In this document: positions 26,901 through 36,851 of the stretch, one piece after another
Numbering within the stretch: position 1 is the stretch's first letter
How the letters are laid out: the number at the start of each line of letters is the position of its first letter
Assembly (NCBI RefSeq): GCF_901709675.1
Contig: NC_051092.1
Location: 14,608,991 to 14,672,990, forward strand
Direction of reading: 5' to 3'
DNA length: 64,000 nt
From: Syngnathus acus
Lineage: Eukaryota; Chordata; Actinopteri; Syngnathiformes; Syngnathidae
Notes under the pieces: generated by a model
The model's database searches: none
What the model was told of the DNA's origin: nothing
Seen by the model: only the letters and a program-made list of their open reading frames with translations
Made by a program: the position numbers and the translations under genes

Positions 26901-26990
26901 GAGACGTCGGGTGGACACCGCAGGGAGCCCGAGTTCGGCTCGGCGCCGCAGCAGCTGGTTCTGTACGGCAGTAACGAGTTCATGGTGTGA
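7415..26990 (+). CDS. myo9a: Unconventional myosin IXA (motor plus RhoGAP), 5' partial
   Basis: Actin-based motor carrying a RhoGAP domain that switches off Rho-type GTPases. Exons: 7415-7509, 7621-7683, 8120-8219, 8896-8949, 10320-10417, 11052-11178, 12547-12636, 15244-15360, 15735-15869, 15937-16058, 16126-16267, 16730-16919, 17050-17169, 17695-17770, 17836-17982, 18054-18093, 18167-18289, 18429-18509, 18667-18777, 18917-19039, 19117-19266, 19346-19647, 19736-20827, 20904-20973, 21163-21369, 21945-22042, 22118-22206, 22270-22493, 22626-22742, 22824-23012, 23356-23403, 23486-23597, 23795-23856, 23940-24132, 24200-24328, 24441-24546, 24649-24780, 24883-25006, 25383-25436, 26034-26239, 26335-26477, 26608-26990. 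All have GT/AG edges and phases agree; total 6384 bases. MYO9A is preferred to MYO9B because of [35 protein letters not shown] and the NEFMV end. Which teleost duplicate (aa or ab) is unknown. The N-terminus lies outside the window. Confidence 0.96.
8950..10319 (+). other. myo9a intron without recognisable features
   Basis: Unique-looking intronic DNA between the exons ending 8949 and starting 10320. I see no conserved coding, RNA gene or clear mobile element in it. Confidence 0.6.
10317..10417 (+). other. myo9a: myo9a exon with NAGNAG tandem acceptor
   Basis: The acceptor reads taccagcag|gac. Splicing after either AG keeps the frame and adds or drops one glutamine ([14 protein letters not shown]). 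The downstream site (exon start 10320) gives the shorter form, used in the exon list. A second such site precedes the exon at 21163. Confidence 0.6.
12313..12411 (+). repeat. Tandem duplication, unit about 55 bp
   Basis: The unit starting caattcaatttaaatggctg and ending with gatagtgtgaatt occurs twice head to tail, with a short indel between copies. It lies in a myo9a intron. Confidence 0.85.
12671..12803 (+). repeat. Tandem duplication with poly-A core, unit about 65 bp
   Basis: Two near-identical units each contain attttatttaaaaaaaa, a run of 15-17 A, then ccctccatttc and aggaagtagc. It is a local intronic duplication. Confidence 0.85.
12804..15243 (+). other. myo9a intron, remainder
   Basis: Intron sequence with an (AC)n run near 13110-13127, AT-rich (TTTA)n around 13850-13920 and (TTA)n at about 14920-14946. 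A small catccatctatccatgtatcc fragment of a teleost repeat lies near 15136. The 162-codon open frame at 12826-13314 has no recognisable content. Confidence 0.6.
15586..15643 (-). repeat. Interspersed repeat, copy B (inverted relative to 627-690)
   Basis: Reverse-complement copy of the repeat at 627-690, lying in the myo9a intron between the exons at 15244-15360 and 15735-15869. The match covers the gacgtctataaccatcgatg and actgaatgagtta words. Confidence 0.6.
19346..19647 (+). other. myo9a: myo9a neck exon with IQ motifs
   Basis: The exon encodes a run of IQ-like units ([54 protein letters not shown]) that would bind calmodulin or light chains. Two GT donors 12 bases apart (after 19647 and after 19659) both keep the frame and differ by four residues (YAKG). 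The first matches the spacing of mammalian MYO9A; the second is the better donor consensus. Confidence 0.85.
19736..22493 (+). other. myo9a: myo9a tail: low-complexity exon and following basic exons
   Basis: A single 1092-base exon (19736-20827) encodes a Ser, Glu and Pro rich, probably disordered tail. It contains the MYO9A hallmark [20 protein letters not shown] and ends with [20 protein letters not shown]. The exons to 22493 carry [16 protein letters not shown], an acidic run (SDDDDDEYY) and basic stretches ([12 protein letters not shown]). The terminal [26 protein letters not shown] leads into the conserved helical segment before C1. Confidence 0.85.
23486..23856 (+). other. myo9a: myo9a C1 zinc finger exons
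   Basis: Exons 23486-23597 and 23795-23856 encode an atypical C1 domain, starting [19 protein letters not shown]. The zinc ligands can be traced as H-x12-C-x2-C-x12-C-x2-C-x4-H-x2-C-x7-C, ending KMATKCSKK. The domain directly precedes RhoGAP, as in all myosin IX proteins. Confidence 0.92.
23940..25006 (+). other. myo9a: myo9a RhoGAP domain exons
   Basis: Five exons encode the RhoGAP fold. The arginine finger is in GIYRKSG (about 24072-24092); further landmarks are [35 protein letters not shown] and [15 protein letters not shown]. All expected catalytic and structural motifs are present, so the domain should be active. The acceptor before 23940 (gtggccaag|t) has its pyrimidine tract set back by about 20 bases and looks weak. 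Confidence 0.93.
25383..26990 (+). other. myo9a: myo9a C-terminal exons
   Basis: The exon at 25383-25436 encodes [12 protein letters not shown], which is distinctive for MYO9A. Exon 26034-26239 has a coiled-coil-like [20 protein letters not shown] segment. Exon 26335-26477 has [20 protein letters not shown]. The last exon is Ser and Arg rich and ends [13 protein letters not shown], where the final F-M-V resembles a class II PDZ ligand (inference). Confidence 0.9.
25787..25807 (+). other. myo9a: Possible 21-base in-frame microexon of myo9a
   Basis: Between the exons at 25383 and 26034 lies acacgcag|...|gtaaag bounding exactly 21 bases (seven codons, PNAARLK), in phase with both neighbours. 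MYO9A varies by splicing in this region. It could also be chance. Confidence 0.35.
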
Positions 26991-28960
26991 CGGGGCGGAA
27001 CGAAGGCCTCGATATTCAGGTTCGGCCGAGACTGGTCACGGGGGTTGCCCCTGCCTGCCCCCCTTCTCGGCAGGGCAGGTGAGCACTGAGCCAGAGCGCA
27101 GAAGAAGACGAAGGAAGTGCCGCTGAACTTGGGGTGGGCCGTCTGTCTTCTTCAGCTTGTAGCCATAACGACTGAATCGCTCAGCTACGCTGAACTCTGC
27201 TAAGCTAAGCTAGGCTAAGCTAGGTCCGCTTGTCACGTTTACACACCAGCCGAGATGCAGCATGCTCAACTGTTTGACTCCCTGTCAAGAAAGTGCGCCA
27301 CAGCTGACACTTTACGCGGAAGATAATAGGGCTGAACAATTTTGAAAAATCATATCATTGTATTTTTTTCACCTCAATATTACCATTGTGATTTACTATG
27401 CGGGCATCCTTTTCAAGCTTCTCTTCCCCAGCCTGTTTTTAACAAACACAAGCAATAAATTAATCTGCATTGCCGTAAACAAGATTCATCATACCAAATT
27501 GTTTTGGTCTTACAGGTGATGCTAAAATAAAGGACAAATTAATATGAAAACCTTTTACATATTTACCAAACATTAGCCATCTTTAAGGCGTTGAGTATAA
27601 CACCCTCACAACATTTGTAAGTGTGAACATAAATCACAAGATTAGGACACAAGCCGCAGATTTGGCTTTTATCACGTCAACGTTTTATGAAAAAAAAAAA
27701 AAAAAATGCTGACCAACAGAAGTGAATTAACCCCCCCCCCATTGCAACCTATTGTGTTCGACGACATTGAGTTTGAGGAATTGTTCAGCCCTAGTAAAGA
27801 AGGCCAAAATCATCCATTCCCTCAAGTGGTCCGTTGACACGGAAGTTCGATGCTTGAGCGTGACGTCATGGCGATTAGCACCTCCGCCTCCTTCCATCGC
27901 GACTCAAACTTTCGAACGCGCTTGGCTGGCGACCACTCAAACCCGGACTAGCGATGCGGAAGATTGGATGATTCTGACCATGTCCCATGGCAAGAACATG
28001 TACATAGAGAGCAAGCGAAAGTTAGGACACGCTTTCATTCCGGTGCCACACTTGTGAACATCAGTGTTATGACATCACCACTTGAAGTTCTCTCTTCTGT
28101 TTTTACTGTAATAACGTGTGCTGTCATTGTTATATTGTTGACATGCTTAGTTTCTGTCGGTCAACACTTGACGGACTTTTTTTGACGTATCGGCTCACAT
28201 ATACACGCACATATTCTCTAGGTCAGTCCATCAAAGTATTTGCTATTTTATTCCAAAATCTGGGGAAAACTTCACTCTGACAGCTCGCTGGTTTTCATTC
28301 ACACACATTAAGGCGCTTTCCAGATGCTTCTGACTTTTTCCTCCTCCTTGTTGAGCTCAACAAGCAGCGCTTCCGTCCACTCGTAGCATTTAATACGCAG
28401 AAACCAAAACACGTAGCAGCCAAATATTTCGTGCAGTGAGGCTCATGAAGGCCTCATGGGTGGCCGTCAATAAAACTGTGAGACAAGACCATCAGTATTA
28501 AGCAGCTTTCCACCGCCTCAGTTTACTATATACACACACACACACACACAAATGAGCTGGATGCACAAAAGTGATTATCGTTCTCTATTCTTTTATGTCC
28601 TTTTGCATAATTTGTGCGGGGAAAAAAAGTGAATGTAAGTGTCACTGGAAGGCATGCTCTGCTTTCTTGGGTCCTTTTTGGTCCTCTTTTATACACAGTG
28701 TATGTACTGTATGTGAGTTTTATTTATGTCCACGCTTACTGCGGTTTCAAAGGATTTCTTATGAGGGATATATTATCCTGCGTACGATCAAGTGCTACAA
28801 GGCCAGCAAAGAAAAACGAAACAAGGTTTTGGCTGCGCCACTCTGTACATAGTTATATACGAGGTGCAATTTGTGTTCGTTTTTTTTTAATTATTATTAT
28901 TTTAATGACACAAACATGTCTATGGTTGTAAGAGTAAATAAAAGACTATGGGGGAAGTTC
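26991..28960 (+). other. myo9a: Probable myo9a 3' untranslated region
   Basis: Non-coding sequence after the stop codon at 26988-26990. AATAAA signals occur near 28470 and 28937; the second is the likely end. A poly-C run lies near 27731 and an (AC)n repeat at about 28536-28552. The true end needs transcript data. Confidence 0.55.
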
Positions 28961-29500
28961 ATCAGACTAACTGCAGATTTATGCAAATGGTGGGTTATTT
29001 ATTTTGTTGATTCTTTTTCACGAATCTGTTTGCTAATAGCAAAACCTGACCTTAGGTTCGTGATTATTTAAGGGGAATTCAAGTCAAACACAAATTCAGT
29101 ATTATGATTCATCTTGAACAACCCTGCGAACTCTCACGTGAACGCAACATTTACTGCCTTGGAAAACACTCGCAATTATTCAATCTTTTTCCAAAATAAA
29201 TTAAGAAAATTGAAACTGCAGGCTTGTTTGATTTTCTTGCTAAAAAGAAATGCAGAATATTTGAATGAAAAATGGGCCATCGGAGCACCACAATTCTTTT
29301 CATATCAATACAGCTGCATCATATTGTTAAAAAAAAAACCCTCAATAATATATTATAAGACTTACTTCAAAATACATCGGTTATTGTTTAGGAAAATAAT
29401 TTATTAAAACATTTATTTTTTAATAGGATTGTATAATACTGTATAACAGAATAACATGTTATATTTGAAGTGTGGAAGCCGCGTGTGCCTAACGCACCAT
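28961..29500. other. Spacer between myo9a and the exonuclease cluster
   Basis: AT-rich, no coding content recognised; the frame at 29114-29407 is lysine and isoleucine rich noise. Confidence 0.5.
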
Positions 29501-29542
29501 CTTTTTCCTCAACGCCAAATGCGCCTGCGCCACACGAGCGAT

Positions 29543-29612
29543 GGACATCATTTCCCATCGTGCATCACGGCAATGAGAATCGCACAAAAAAGTTGGCAGA
29601 CTCTCCTTCACG
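29543..29612 (+). promoter_or_regulatory. Copy 1 promoter and 5' UTR exon end, ZNF143-like motif
   Basis: ggacatcatttcccatcgtg followed by catcacgg resembles the ZNF143/STAF site (ACTACAATTCCCAGNATGC). Equivalent sequences precede copies 2 and 3 (31727, 36852). The untranslated exon ends cttcacg|gtgagt at 29612, the same junction word as in copy 3. Confidence 0.55.
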
Positions 29613-29724
29613 GTGAGTCGCTGAACTTTTACGTCGCTTTTTAAACGTCACGTACTTAATTTTCCTATTTTTTATGAGGTGATGTTGCTGTCCTTAAACA
29701 TATTTGTGATATCTTTTCTTACAG

Positions 29725-30990
29725 ATGTCTTTGGTTTTCTTTGATTTGGCGACAACTGGATTGGGTATGACTTGATGGCCTTTTTAAAAATGCAACTATC
29801 GATTTTTTTTTTTATTTTTTTTTTTACAATCTGTGTCAATTATACATTTAGGTTCAACAATATTTCATTTTTAGACTAAACAGTATTTTATGGTGATCAA
29901 CAGAAGCCGGTGCAAACGCTCGTTTCATCCTCTTTTATCCAAGGGTCGGCACACACCCATTGGTCCACTTGAAATATTGACAGTTAAGTGAACCAATCAG
30001 GATTGAGACCAAAAGCAGACCTCGGTCGAAGGGGCCAGAGTATCGCCCTCCTATTCAGATACAGCTCACAACCACAGTCCTTCGTTTTTATGCAAGATAT
30101 CCCATAAAAAAGTTGATTTCTCACAAAAATAGCAATACCTGACAATCTTTTTAAATCTTTTGGGGGGTTTCTCCTCTTCAGGAGGTAAGATGTAAGCTTG
30201 ATTTGGTTAAGGTCTGCTGCTTGACTTGGTCATTCCACTTTCCTCCTCAAGTGTGATGGCATGATGAAGCTTCTGCCGTTAATAGCGATTCATTTTTTTT
30301 GTCAAATGTCAAACAAAATGCTTTTTAGACTTCATAATTAAGCTCCTCATCACCTGCATGAACAATTTCAGAGGAGCATTTGCGGTTAGGTCCGAGATTC
30401 TCAAGATAACAGCTGAGCGATTGAGCCCAAAGTGGAACTAACCTTTGGACTCTCTTTTGTCCGTAGACACTAACAAATGTGACATCATCCAGATCGGGGC
30501 GGCTTGTGGCCAGAGGACCTTTAACGCCTACGTTATCCCCCGATGCCGCATTAGCAGCGCGACCCGCACACGCTCGGGCTTCACTGTGGAGGACGGCCGT
30601 CTGTTCCGCTACGGGCGGGAAATGCCCACTGTCCCGCTCCAGCGAGCTCTCGCCTGCTTCCTCCGCTTCCTGGCCTCTTTCCAGAGGCCCGTGTTCCTGG
30701 CGGCTCACTACTCCAAGCGCTTTGACACCCCCATCCTTGGAAGGCTACTGGCAGAGTTTTCCTTCCTGTGCAATTTGCAGAGTCTCGTGCCCTGCTATCT
30801 GGACACCTGGCTGCTCAGCAGGGGATTCCAACATGAGTGTGGTCACAAATTGAAAGCGTTGGTGCACACTTTTCTGCACAAGCGCTTTGACGTCTACAAC
30901 GCGCTGGAGCAAGCCAAGGTGCTGCAGGAGCTCTTTTACGTGTGGAACCCAAAGTGGAATGATGTGTGGAATTCCATGATCACCTCGTAG
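29725..30990 (+). CDS. PML-exon-9-like (Plex9/TREX-like) exonuclease, copy 1, catalytic residues lost
   Basis: Two coding exons, 29725-29764 and 30467-30990 (187 aa), with the ATG directly after a splice acceptor (ttcttacag|ATG). The fold is that of a DEDDh 3'-5' exonuclease and the frame is fully open. The catalytic set is broken: Exo I reads FFDLA instead of FFDLE, and Exo III reads YNALEQ instead of HNALED. Only the Exo I and Exo II aspartates remain (FFD; KRFDTPIL). Without Glu, His and the last Asp, two-metal catalysis should fail, so this is probably a pseudoenzyme or a decaying gene. Copy 2 lies 1.3 kb downstream in the same orientation. Teleost Plex9 proteins are known as DEDDh exonucleases that restrain LINE-1; membership of that family is my inference from the motifs. 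Confidence 0.8.
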
Positions 30991-31040
30991 TATGTCAAAC
31001 TCGAGGCCTGGTGGTCAGAACCAGCACATAATGTCACTTT
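30991..31040 (+). mobile_element. hAT-like end remnant directly after copy 1 stop
   Basis: tatgtcaaactcgaggcctg and the following gtggtcagaaccagcacataat align with the left end of the hAT element at 36430 (tgtcaaactcaaggcccggg). The stop codon of copy 1 abuts this remnant. Similar words follow copies 2 and 3. Confidence 0.55.
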
Positions 31041-31289
31041 TTGAAATCTCAGTAAAGCAACTCAAGTGTGCCTACTTCATGTTTCTTTTCTTTACACTGC
31101 GGCAGAAAACCTGTCAAGATCCTGGGATTCTGTTGTCACCGGTTTTGTGGGTGGGCTGGTCCTCCGCGAACTTACTCGTGTGGATACGACAGGTGTCCAA
31201 ACGTTTCATCAATTTCTTTTTTAACCAAAAAAATCCATAAAAAATAACGATAATAATTTAGCACACAAAATAGGTGAATAATTTAAAAT

Positions 31290-31412
31290 GCAAGATAAAA
31301 GAAATATTTTTGAAGACGACTATATGATGATACACTTATTTTCCAAAAATAATATGAATATTTTTAAAGACGACTATATGATGATACACTTATTTTCAAA
31401 AAATAATATGTT
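31290..31412 (+). repeat. Tandem duplication, unit about 60 bp
   Basis: gacgactatatgatgataca followed by cttattttc and aaaaataatatg occurs twice head to tail with few changes, downstream of copy 1. Confidence 0.85.
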
Positions 31413-31726
31413 TTCTTATTTTACTCTTTTATCAGTGATACGAAAACCACTACCAGTGCTACGCAGACTCCCTCTAGTGGCGTTTAAAAGAAACGCATCC
31501 CAAGTACAGTTCAGTTATATTTGTTAATTTCACTTCACACAAAATAATGTTTATACGAGAAAAAATAGAAATGAAATGCGCCTCATAAATTCCATAGTGA
31601 TATGTCGCAGGGGAAATGTATTTTAATTGGACATTTTTTAAGTAGACCGCCCAATTTAGACGGCGCGTGTGCCTAATAAAGTGTCTTCTGGCGCGTGAAA
31701 TGCGGCTGCGCCGAAGGAGGAGCGCT

Positions 31727-31797
31727 GGACTCCATTTCCCAGCATGCACCGGCGACGAAAGCGAAAGATAACAGCGGTTGCCCGACGCTTTATCACG
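31727..31797 (+). promoter_or_regulatory. Copy 2 promoter and 5' UTR exon end, strong ZNF143-like motif
   Basis: ccatttcccagcatgcaccg is close to the ZNF143/STAF consensus. The untranslated exon ends tatcacg|gtgagt at 31797. Position and sequence match those of copies 1 and 3, so the promoter was duplicated with the gene. Confidence 0.6.
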
Positions 31798-31826
31798 GTG
31801 AGTTGCCGAGCTTATAACGTTGCTTT

Positions 31827-32170
31827 TAAAAGCCATCCATCCATCCATTTTCTGTACCGCTTAGTCCCCACGGGGGTCGCGGGCGTGCTGGAGCCTATCC
31901 CAGCCGTCATCGGGCAGTAGGCGGGGGACACCCTGAACCGGTTGTCAGCCAATCGCAGGGCACACAGAGACAAACAACCATACGCACTCGCACTCACAGA
32001 CAATTTGGAGTGCTCAATCGACCTACCAAGCATGTTTTTGGGATGTGGGAGGAAGTGCCCGGAGAAAACCCACGCGGGCCCGGGGAGAACATGCAAACTC
32101 CACACAGGGAGGGCCGGAGGTGGAATCGAACCCGCACCCTCCTAACTGTGAGTGCGCCAACGAGCCGCCC
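31827..32170 (+). repeat. Common teleost interspersed repeat (ccatccatccatttt...)
   Basis: Recognisable by catccatccatccattttct, ggagcctatcccagc, caatcgcagggcacac, tttgggatgtgggaggaa and gaacatgcaaactccacaca. It sits in the 5' UTR intron of copy 2. A reverse-orientation copy lies at 55762-56005. The element class is not assigned. Confidence 0.8.
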
Positions 32171-32261
32171 TTTTAAAAGCCATGTTTTTCATTTTATCAT
32201 GTTTTAATTTACACGATGATGCGACTGTCACTGTCTCTGTATTTGATATCGTCTTTTGCAG

Positions 32262-33657
32262 ATGACTTCGGTTTTCTTTGATTTGGCGACAACTGGATTG
32301 AGTATGTAACTTAATGGCATTTAAAAACATTTAACTAATGTCAATCTCGTTTTATCTCAGACAGACGTTTTACGAGTTATGTACTCGACATCTTTGGGCG
32401 GAATGATGATGCGTACTCCATCGTCTTTATCAGTTGATGTTCTTAGAATTTATGAGCCAAAATAATTTTTGTTCGGTTGTAACAAATTTCGTCGACTGCG
32501 CCTTCATTTAAGTGTCCCATATTTCATTTCAAACTTATTTAACGGAGCCCCACGGCGACAGGAGCAAGCCAGTGCACATGAGTCCGACGGTGATTTTTTC
32601 CCCCTCTTGGTTTCTTTCCTTCTATCGTCGAGACTAGTCCACAATTCGGAAGCAGCGCCCATTGGTCCATGTTGTCTATCATTATGATGCAGGCAGCTGT
32701 CTTTACAATGCCTTGCAAAAGTATCAGCCCACTTTATTTGATCTTTTGCTACATTTCAGGTGAAAGGATACAATTGATGTTTTTTTGTGAAAGAACAGTA
32801 AAATGGACACAATTGTAAAGTGGAATGAAATGTATATTTTAAACTTTTATTTACAAATAGATAGGAAAAGTAGGGCATATGGAATTCTTCACACCCCCCT
32901 CCCCTTTTTTTTCTCTTAGTGCAGTTACTCCAGTAGTTCCTTAATTATTTCTGAATGATCTAACGTTGAGTTAAATGATCGGAGTCCACCTGTGTCGTCA
33001 TCACCTCTATGAACGTATTCAACCGTACTTGTGTTTAGGCCCAATTCTCTTTGATATTTTGTCACATTTACATCTTCTGTTTTGTATACATTGAAGACAA
33101 TTTAGTGAAGCTAACATGCCTTTTTGGTCCGCAGACAGCAAGGTGTGCGATATTGTCCAGATCGGAGCCGTTTGTGACGAGCAAACCTTCAACACCTACA
33201 TTGTCCCCGATTGCCGCATCAGCAGGGGCGCGTCGGGGGTCACGGGCTTCTACGTGGCCAACGGCCTTCTCTTTCGCTATGGGGAAGCGATGCCCACCGT
33301 GTCACTCCACTGGGCTCTCACCTCCTTCATCGATTTCCTGGCCTCTTTCCAGGAGCCCGTGTACCTGGTGGCCCACAACGCCAGTTGCTTTGACGTCCAC
33401 GTCCTCAGCAGGATTCTGGCCAAGTTCTCCCTCCTGCAGAAGTTCCGCAGCGTGGTGGCCTGCTACGTGGATACCTTACTGATCAGCAGGAGGATAGCCG
33501 TAATCACAAATTGCATGACCTGGTGTGGCGCCACCTGGGCAACGGCTACGACTATGACGCCTACAACGCGCTGGAGCAGGCCGAGGTGCTGCAGGACCTC
33601 TACAACGTTTGGAACCCAAGTTGGGATACCATTCTGGATTCCATGATCTACCCATAG
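32262..33657 (+). pseudogene. PML-exon-9-like exonuclease, copy 2, frameshifted and catalytically degenerate
   Basis: Exons 32262-32301 and 33135-33657 mirror copy 1 (ATG directly after ttttgcag). The two exons total 563 bases against 564 in copy 1, so one base is missing. Homology to copy 1 leaves the starting frame at about 33490-33496 (after LLISRR) and continues in another frame to a TAG at 33655-33657. Read straight on, the product ends at 33646 with an unrelated tail. Exo I is FFDLA, Exo II keeps Asp (ASCFDVHVL), and Exo III in the shifted frame is YNALEQ: the same three losses as copy 1. AATAAA follows at 33714. A sequencing error is an alternative for the shift, but not for the active-site changes. 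Confidence 0.78.
32695..33020 (+). repeat. Interspersed repeat in copy 2 intron
   Basis: gccttgcaaaagtatcagcc, gctacatttcaggtgaaagg and ggacacaattgtaaagtgga match from memory a repeat found widely in fish genomes. The class is not assigned and the boundaries are approximate. Confidence 0.5.
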
Positions 33658-33700
33658 TGTCAAACTCAAGACACGGGGCAGGTTACAACACATCATTTTT
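33658..33700 (+). mobile_element. hAT-like end remnant after copy 2 stop
   Basis: gtgtcaaactcaagacacgg and ggcaggttacaacacatcat directly follow the conserved stop codon. The first part matches the left end of the hAT element at 36430 and the remnant behind copy 1. Confidence 0.5.
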
Positions 33701-33720
33701 GTAAGAGATCATGAATAAAA

Positions 33721-34110
33721 ATATCAAAAGATTTAACTATAACTGAATTTCTTTTTTTTTTTTTTACATTATTTTTAAGTATTTAAATAATAATAACAAC
33801 AACAGTAATAATAATGTGAGGTCTTGAGGGGCAGATTCATCCCACCATGTAATGAATATCATAATTTTTTACATTATTTTTATAGAGAACAAAAAGTATG
33901 TAAATAATAATAATAATAATAATAAAACAATAATAATGTAAGGTCTCGAGGGGCAGATTCATCTCAATCCGTAATGAATATCAAAAGATTTAACTATAAT
34001 TGAATTTCTATTTTTTCACATTATTTTTTATAGAGGAAAAAAATAGTATGTAAATGATAATAATAATAATGTAAGGTCTCAATGGGCAGATTCATCCCAC
34101 CACATCATTT
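33721..34110 (+). repeat. Three tandem units of about 125 bp downstream of copy 2
   Basis: Each unit contains gtaaggtctc(g/a)...gggcagattcatc, a taatgaatatca word in two units, tttacattattttt, atagagg/aaaa and (ATA)n. Units begin near 33816, 33938 and 34072. Confidence 0.75.
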
Positions 34111-36250
34111 TCTTGTTCAAGTTAAAGGGAAACGTGCTTTTTAGCAGTTTGCAAACATTTTATTAAAGGCTACGTTAGACATATATATAATCACATCAAT
34201 ATAATCTTCAGTAGTGGCTGTACTTATGCAAAGCATTTGATGAACCGGAAAGTGAGGAAGTGTGCAGACAGCTGCACCAAGTTGTTTTCTCCGAAGTGTT
34301 GTGTACACAGGATACATCATCGGTCAGGCGAGAGCAGGATGACGTACAGCTGTCAAAAACATCTCGAGGCCGCTGAGGAACGAGAATAACACCTCGTCCT
34401 GGTGGTCGGACCCAACCGCCAGACAGCTGAGGCCGGACACCTGCACTCAGCAATAACACCCAGACGGGGAGGAGATGGCCATCGACCAATCATCACACAA
34501 TGTTTTGCATGCTTGAATATTCATATTGTGTTTCTTTATAACTGGGCAATCCGGAAGAATGTGTTGTTCCTTGATGGTCACAAAAACACACGAGCTTTAG
34601 TGTGAGGGCCCCGGAACCCACGCCTGTATTAGCTTGCTTTGTCAGGAATAAACAATTGGTAAATTCGGTCTGATTGATCTATTGGTCTTCTCTTTGACAG
34701 AACAAAGTCGCAAAATTGTTTGGTGCGCCAGTGTGTGGATTAGGACATAGCAATTCATGTGTTAAGTGTTGATCATAATTTGGAGTCAGATCAATAGCTA
34801 AAATCCGTAACCTAACAAAGTAAATCAAATGTTTCTTGTTAATTGGATTTGTTCTTTCCAGAAAATCTGTCATGTCAAAAATGTTCTGGGCATTGTTTTA
34901 TGCACCTCACGTAGTCTAAACACGATATTCTGCGCAATACGGCGTTTGTCAAAATTGAATTAAGCATAAAAATCCAAGTCAGGAGTGCAGCCGTTTTGCC
35001 TCGCACTGAGGAAATGACATCACCGTATCAGGCGGGCTCCTCTTGGAAAGGAAAAAAAAACGATCCACCGTGAGGGTCGTTACTTTGTTGCTTCACATAG
35101 AACATATTCTTGTAAAGAAACTTTTCAACGTGGTTGGTGAAAAAATGAAACAAAAACTGCCAATAACTTGTGTGGATAGTTCCAGTATCATTTCTTTCTT
35201 AATTCCACACCCAGGTAATGGTTTTAGTGCTCTCTTTGTAGATGTCAGAAAGCCAAAGATTTAGGGTTAGCTGGTCACTGAACTCTGACCCACAAATATT
35301 TACCAACACAGCTCATTTCCTGTGACACCAGACCTCAGAACATCTGAATAACTTTGCAACAGTATTTCAATCACACATTGGTGATAAGGTTGACAACTTA
35401 TTTTATGATTATTTTCAAGTGTTGACTTTTGCCTGTGCTGGCTGTAACCTTGAGTTGTGCTACAGTGTCAACATCTGCTTGCTGACCATTGTGAAGATAG
35501 AGATAAGACCGACTCTGCAACTTGCTGGAACCAGTTTGCAGAGATGACCCCAGCAGAAGCTTTTCACGAGATAAAGACATGTTCTGCATCATTGCTGCTT
35601 GACTACAGATAATACTCTGGTTGCATTTTGATCATGTACGCAATGCATTTCAAAGCAAATGAAAGGGTGTCCTTTTATGGCTGAGATGGATGACGTCATT
35701 GCTGGCTGACTAGTGACAATATGCTTTCGTTTTCGCTCTCGCTCTCTTTCTCTCGAAGAGGGAGCAACAGCAATGTGCACATACTCTTATTAGTTTATAC
35801 AAACTTGTATACTTTATCATATCAATGTGTAAATACTCTTATTAATTTATACAAACATAGTTGCTCCATCAGAGAACAGACACGGCACGCAGAGCTGGTA
35901 ATTTTCCATTACACGTAAGGCACAGCTCATTAACTTCATGACACATAGATACGAAACATTCAGTAGATAACAAGACATTCAGGTGATAATAGAACAAATG
36001 TCTGTCTTATGAGGATATGTTTTCCTTCTTTCCCCCTCCCTTTTCTTCTCTTCCGGATTCCTGCTTGTGGGTTCCCTAAAAAGCCTTCTGACCGGAACTA
36101 TGACGTTGTTGTTGTTGTTTCATTTTCTTAAAAGTGCATTGTGTACAGACTGCCGTGAGACAACCCAAGATCTTGCAAATAAAGAACCAACTATTACAAC
36201 ACATCTTTGTTTTCCTTGCTCGATGACGGACATCTTGAACAAAACGCAAC
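34111..36250. other. Spacer between copies 2 and 3, possible LTR-like debris
   Basis: No coding sequence is recognised. Two stretches (34390-34730 and about 36020-36220) have an AATAAA followed by a T/C-rich end, as in LTR 3' parts, but I found neither matching LTR pairs nor primer sites. (CTCT)-rich and tatac-rich pieces lie at 35720-35860. Confidence 0.35.
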
Positions 36251-36253
36251 ACT

Positions 36254-36278
36254 CTCTATTTCTCTATCTCTTTCTCTC

Positions 36279-36331
<53 letters not shown>

Positions 36332-36341
36332 CTTTCATTTC
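36254..36341 (+). repeat. Microsatellite (CT)n
   Basis: A long TCTC run with tctttctc interruptions, followed by a pyrimidine-rich tract to about 36420. It produces artefact open frames on both strands. Confidence 0.95.
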
Positions 36342-36429
36342 CCGACATTTTCTCCATTCTCTTTCATTTCCCCCGACATTCTCGCCATTTTCTCTTTCGT
36401 TTCCCCGTTTTCGTGTCCACTCTACACTA

Positions 36430-36740
36430 CAGGTGTCAAACTCAAGGCCCGGGGGCCAGATACGGCCCGCCACATAATTTTATGTGGCCTGCGAAGACAA
36501 ATTGTGCATCAAATTCGTGTGTCATTACTAGAGTTGCAAATTGTCTTCACTTTTAATGTTTTTTTAAAAATATTTGACCAGTTTTAACTCGTCTGATTTG
36601 AAAACGAGTTATTTGTCAGTTTGTTTTGTAGCTTTTACTGTATATAATATGAGGTGCTCATACATTTATTTGGGTTGACAGTCATAATGGCCCTCCGAAA
36701 GAAGCTATGACTAAAATGCGGCCCACGATAAAATGAGTTT
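36430..36740. mobile_element. Non-autonomous hAT-type element (right end diverged)
   Basis: The left end caggtgtcaaactcaaggcc and the inner right words ggcccacgataaaatgagtt form the inverted-repeat ends of a hAT (Charlie-like) family common in fish. The interior has cacataattttatgtggcc. The right terminus is changed after gagttt, and no target duplication is clear. Confidence 0.65.
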
Positions 36741-36851
36741 AGTAAACTCTCGATATCATGTCTTGAAGTGCAAAGTATGCCGTCGCCATCGCGTTATATG
36801 GTGATGGTGTACCTAATCAAATGTCCCTTCGCTCCTTTTGGGAATGCAGCT

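Noticed and set aside
34390-36250. Solo LTR or endogenous retroviral remnant
   Set aside because: AATAAA plus T/C-rich ends occur, but no matching LTR pair, target duplication or primer site was found.
36067-36587. Open frames through the (CT)n tract
   Set aside because: Translation of a microsatellite into (SL)n; not a gene.
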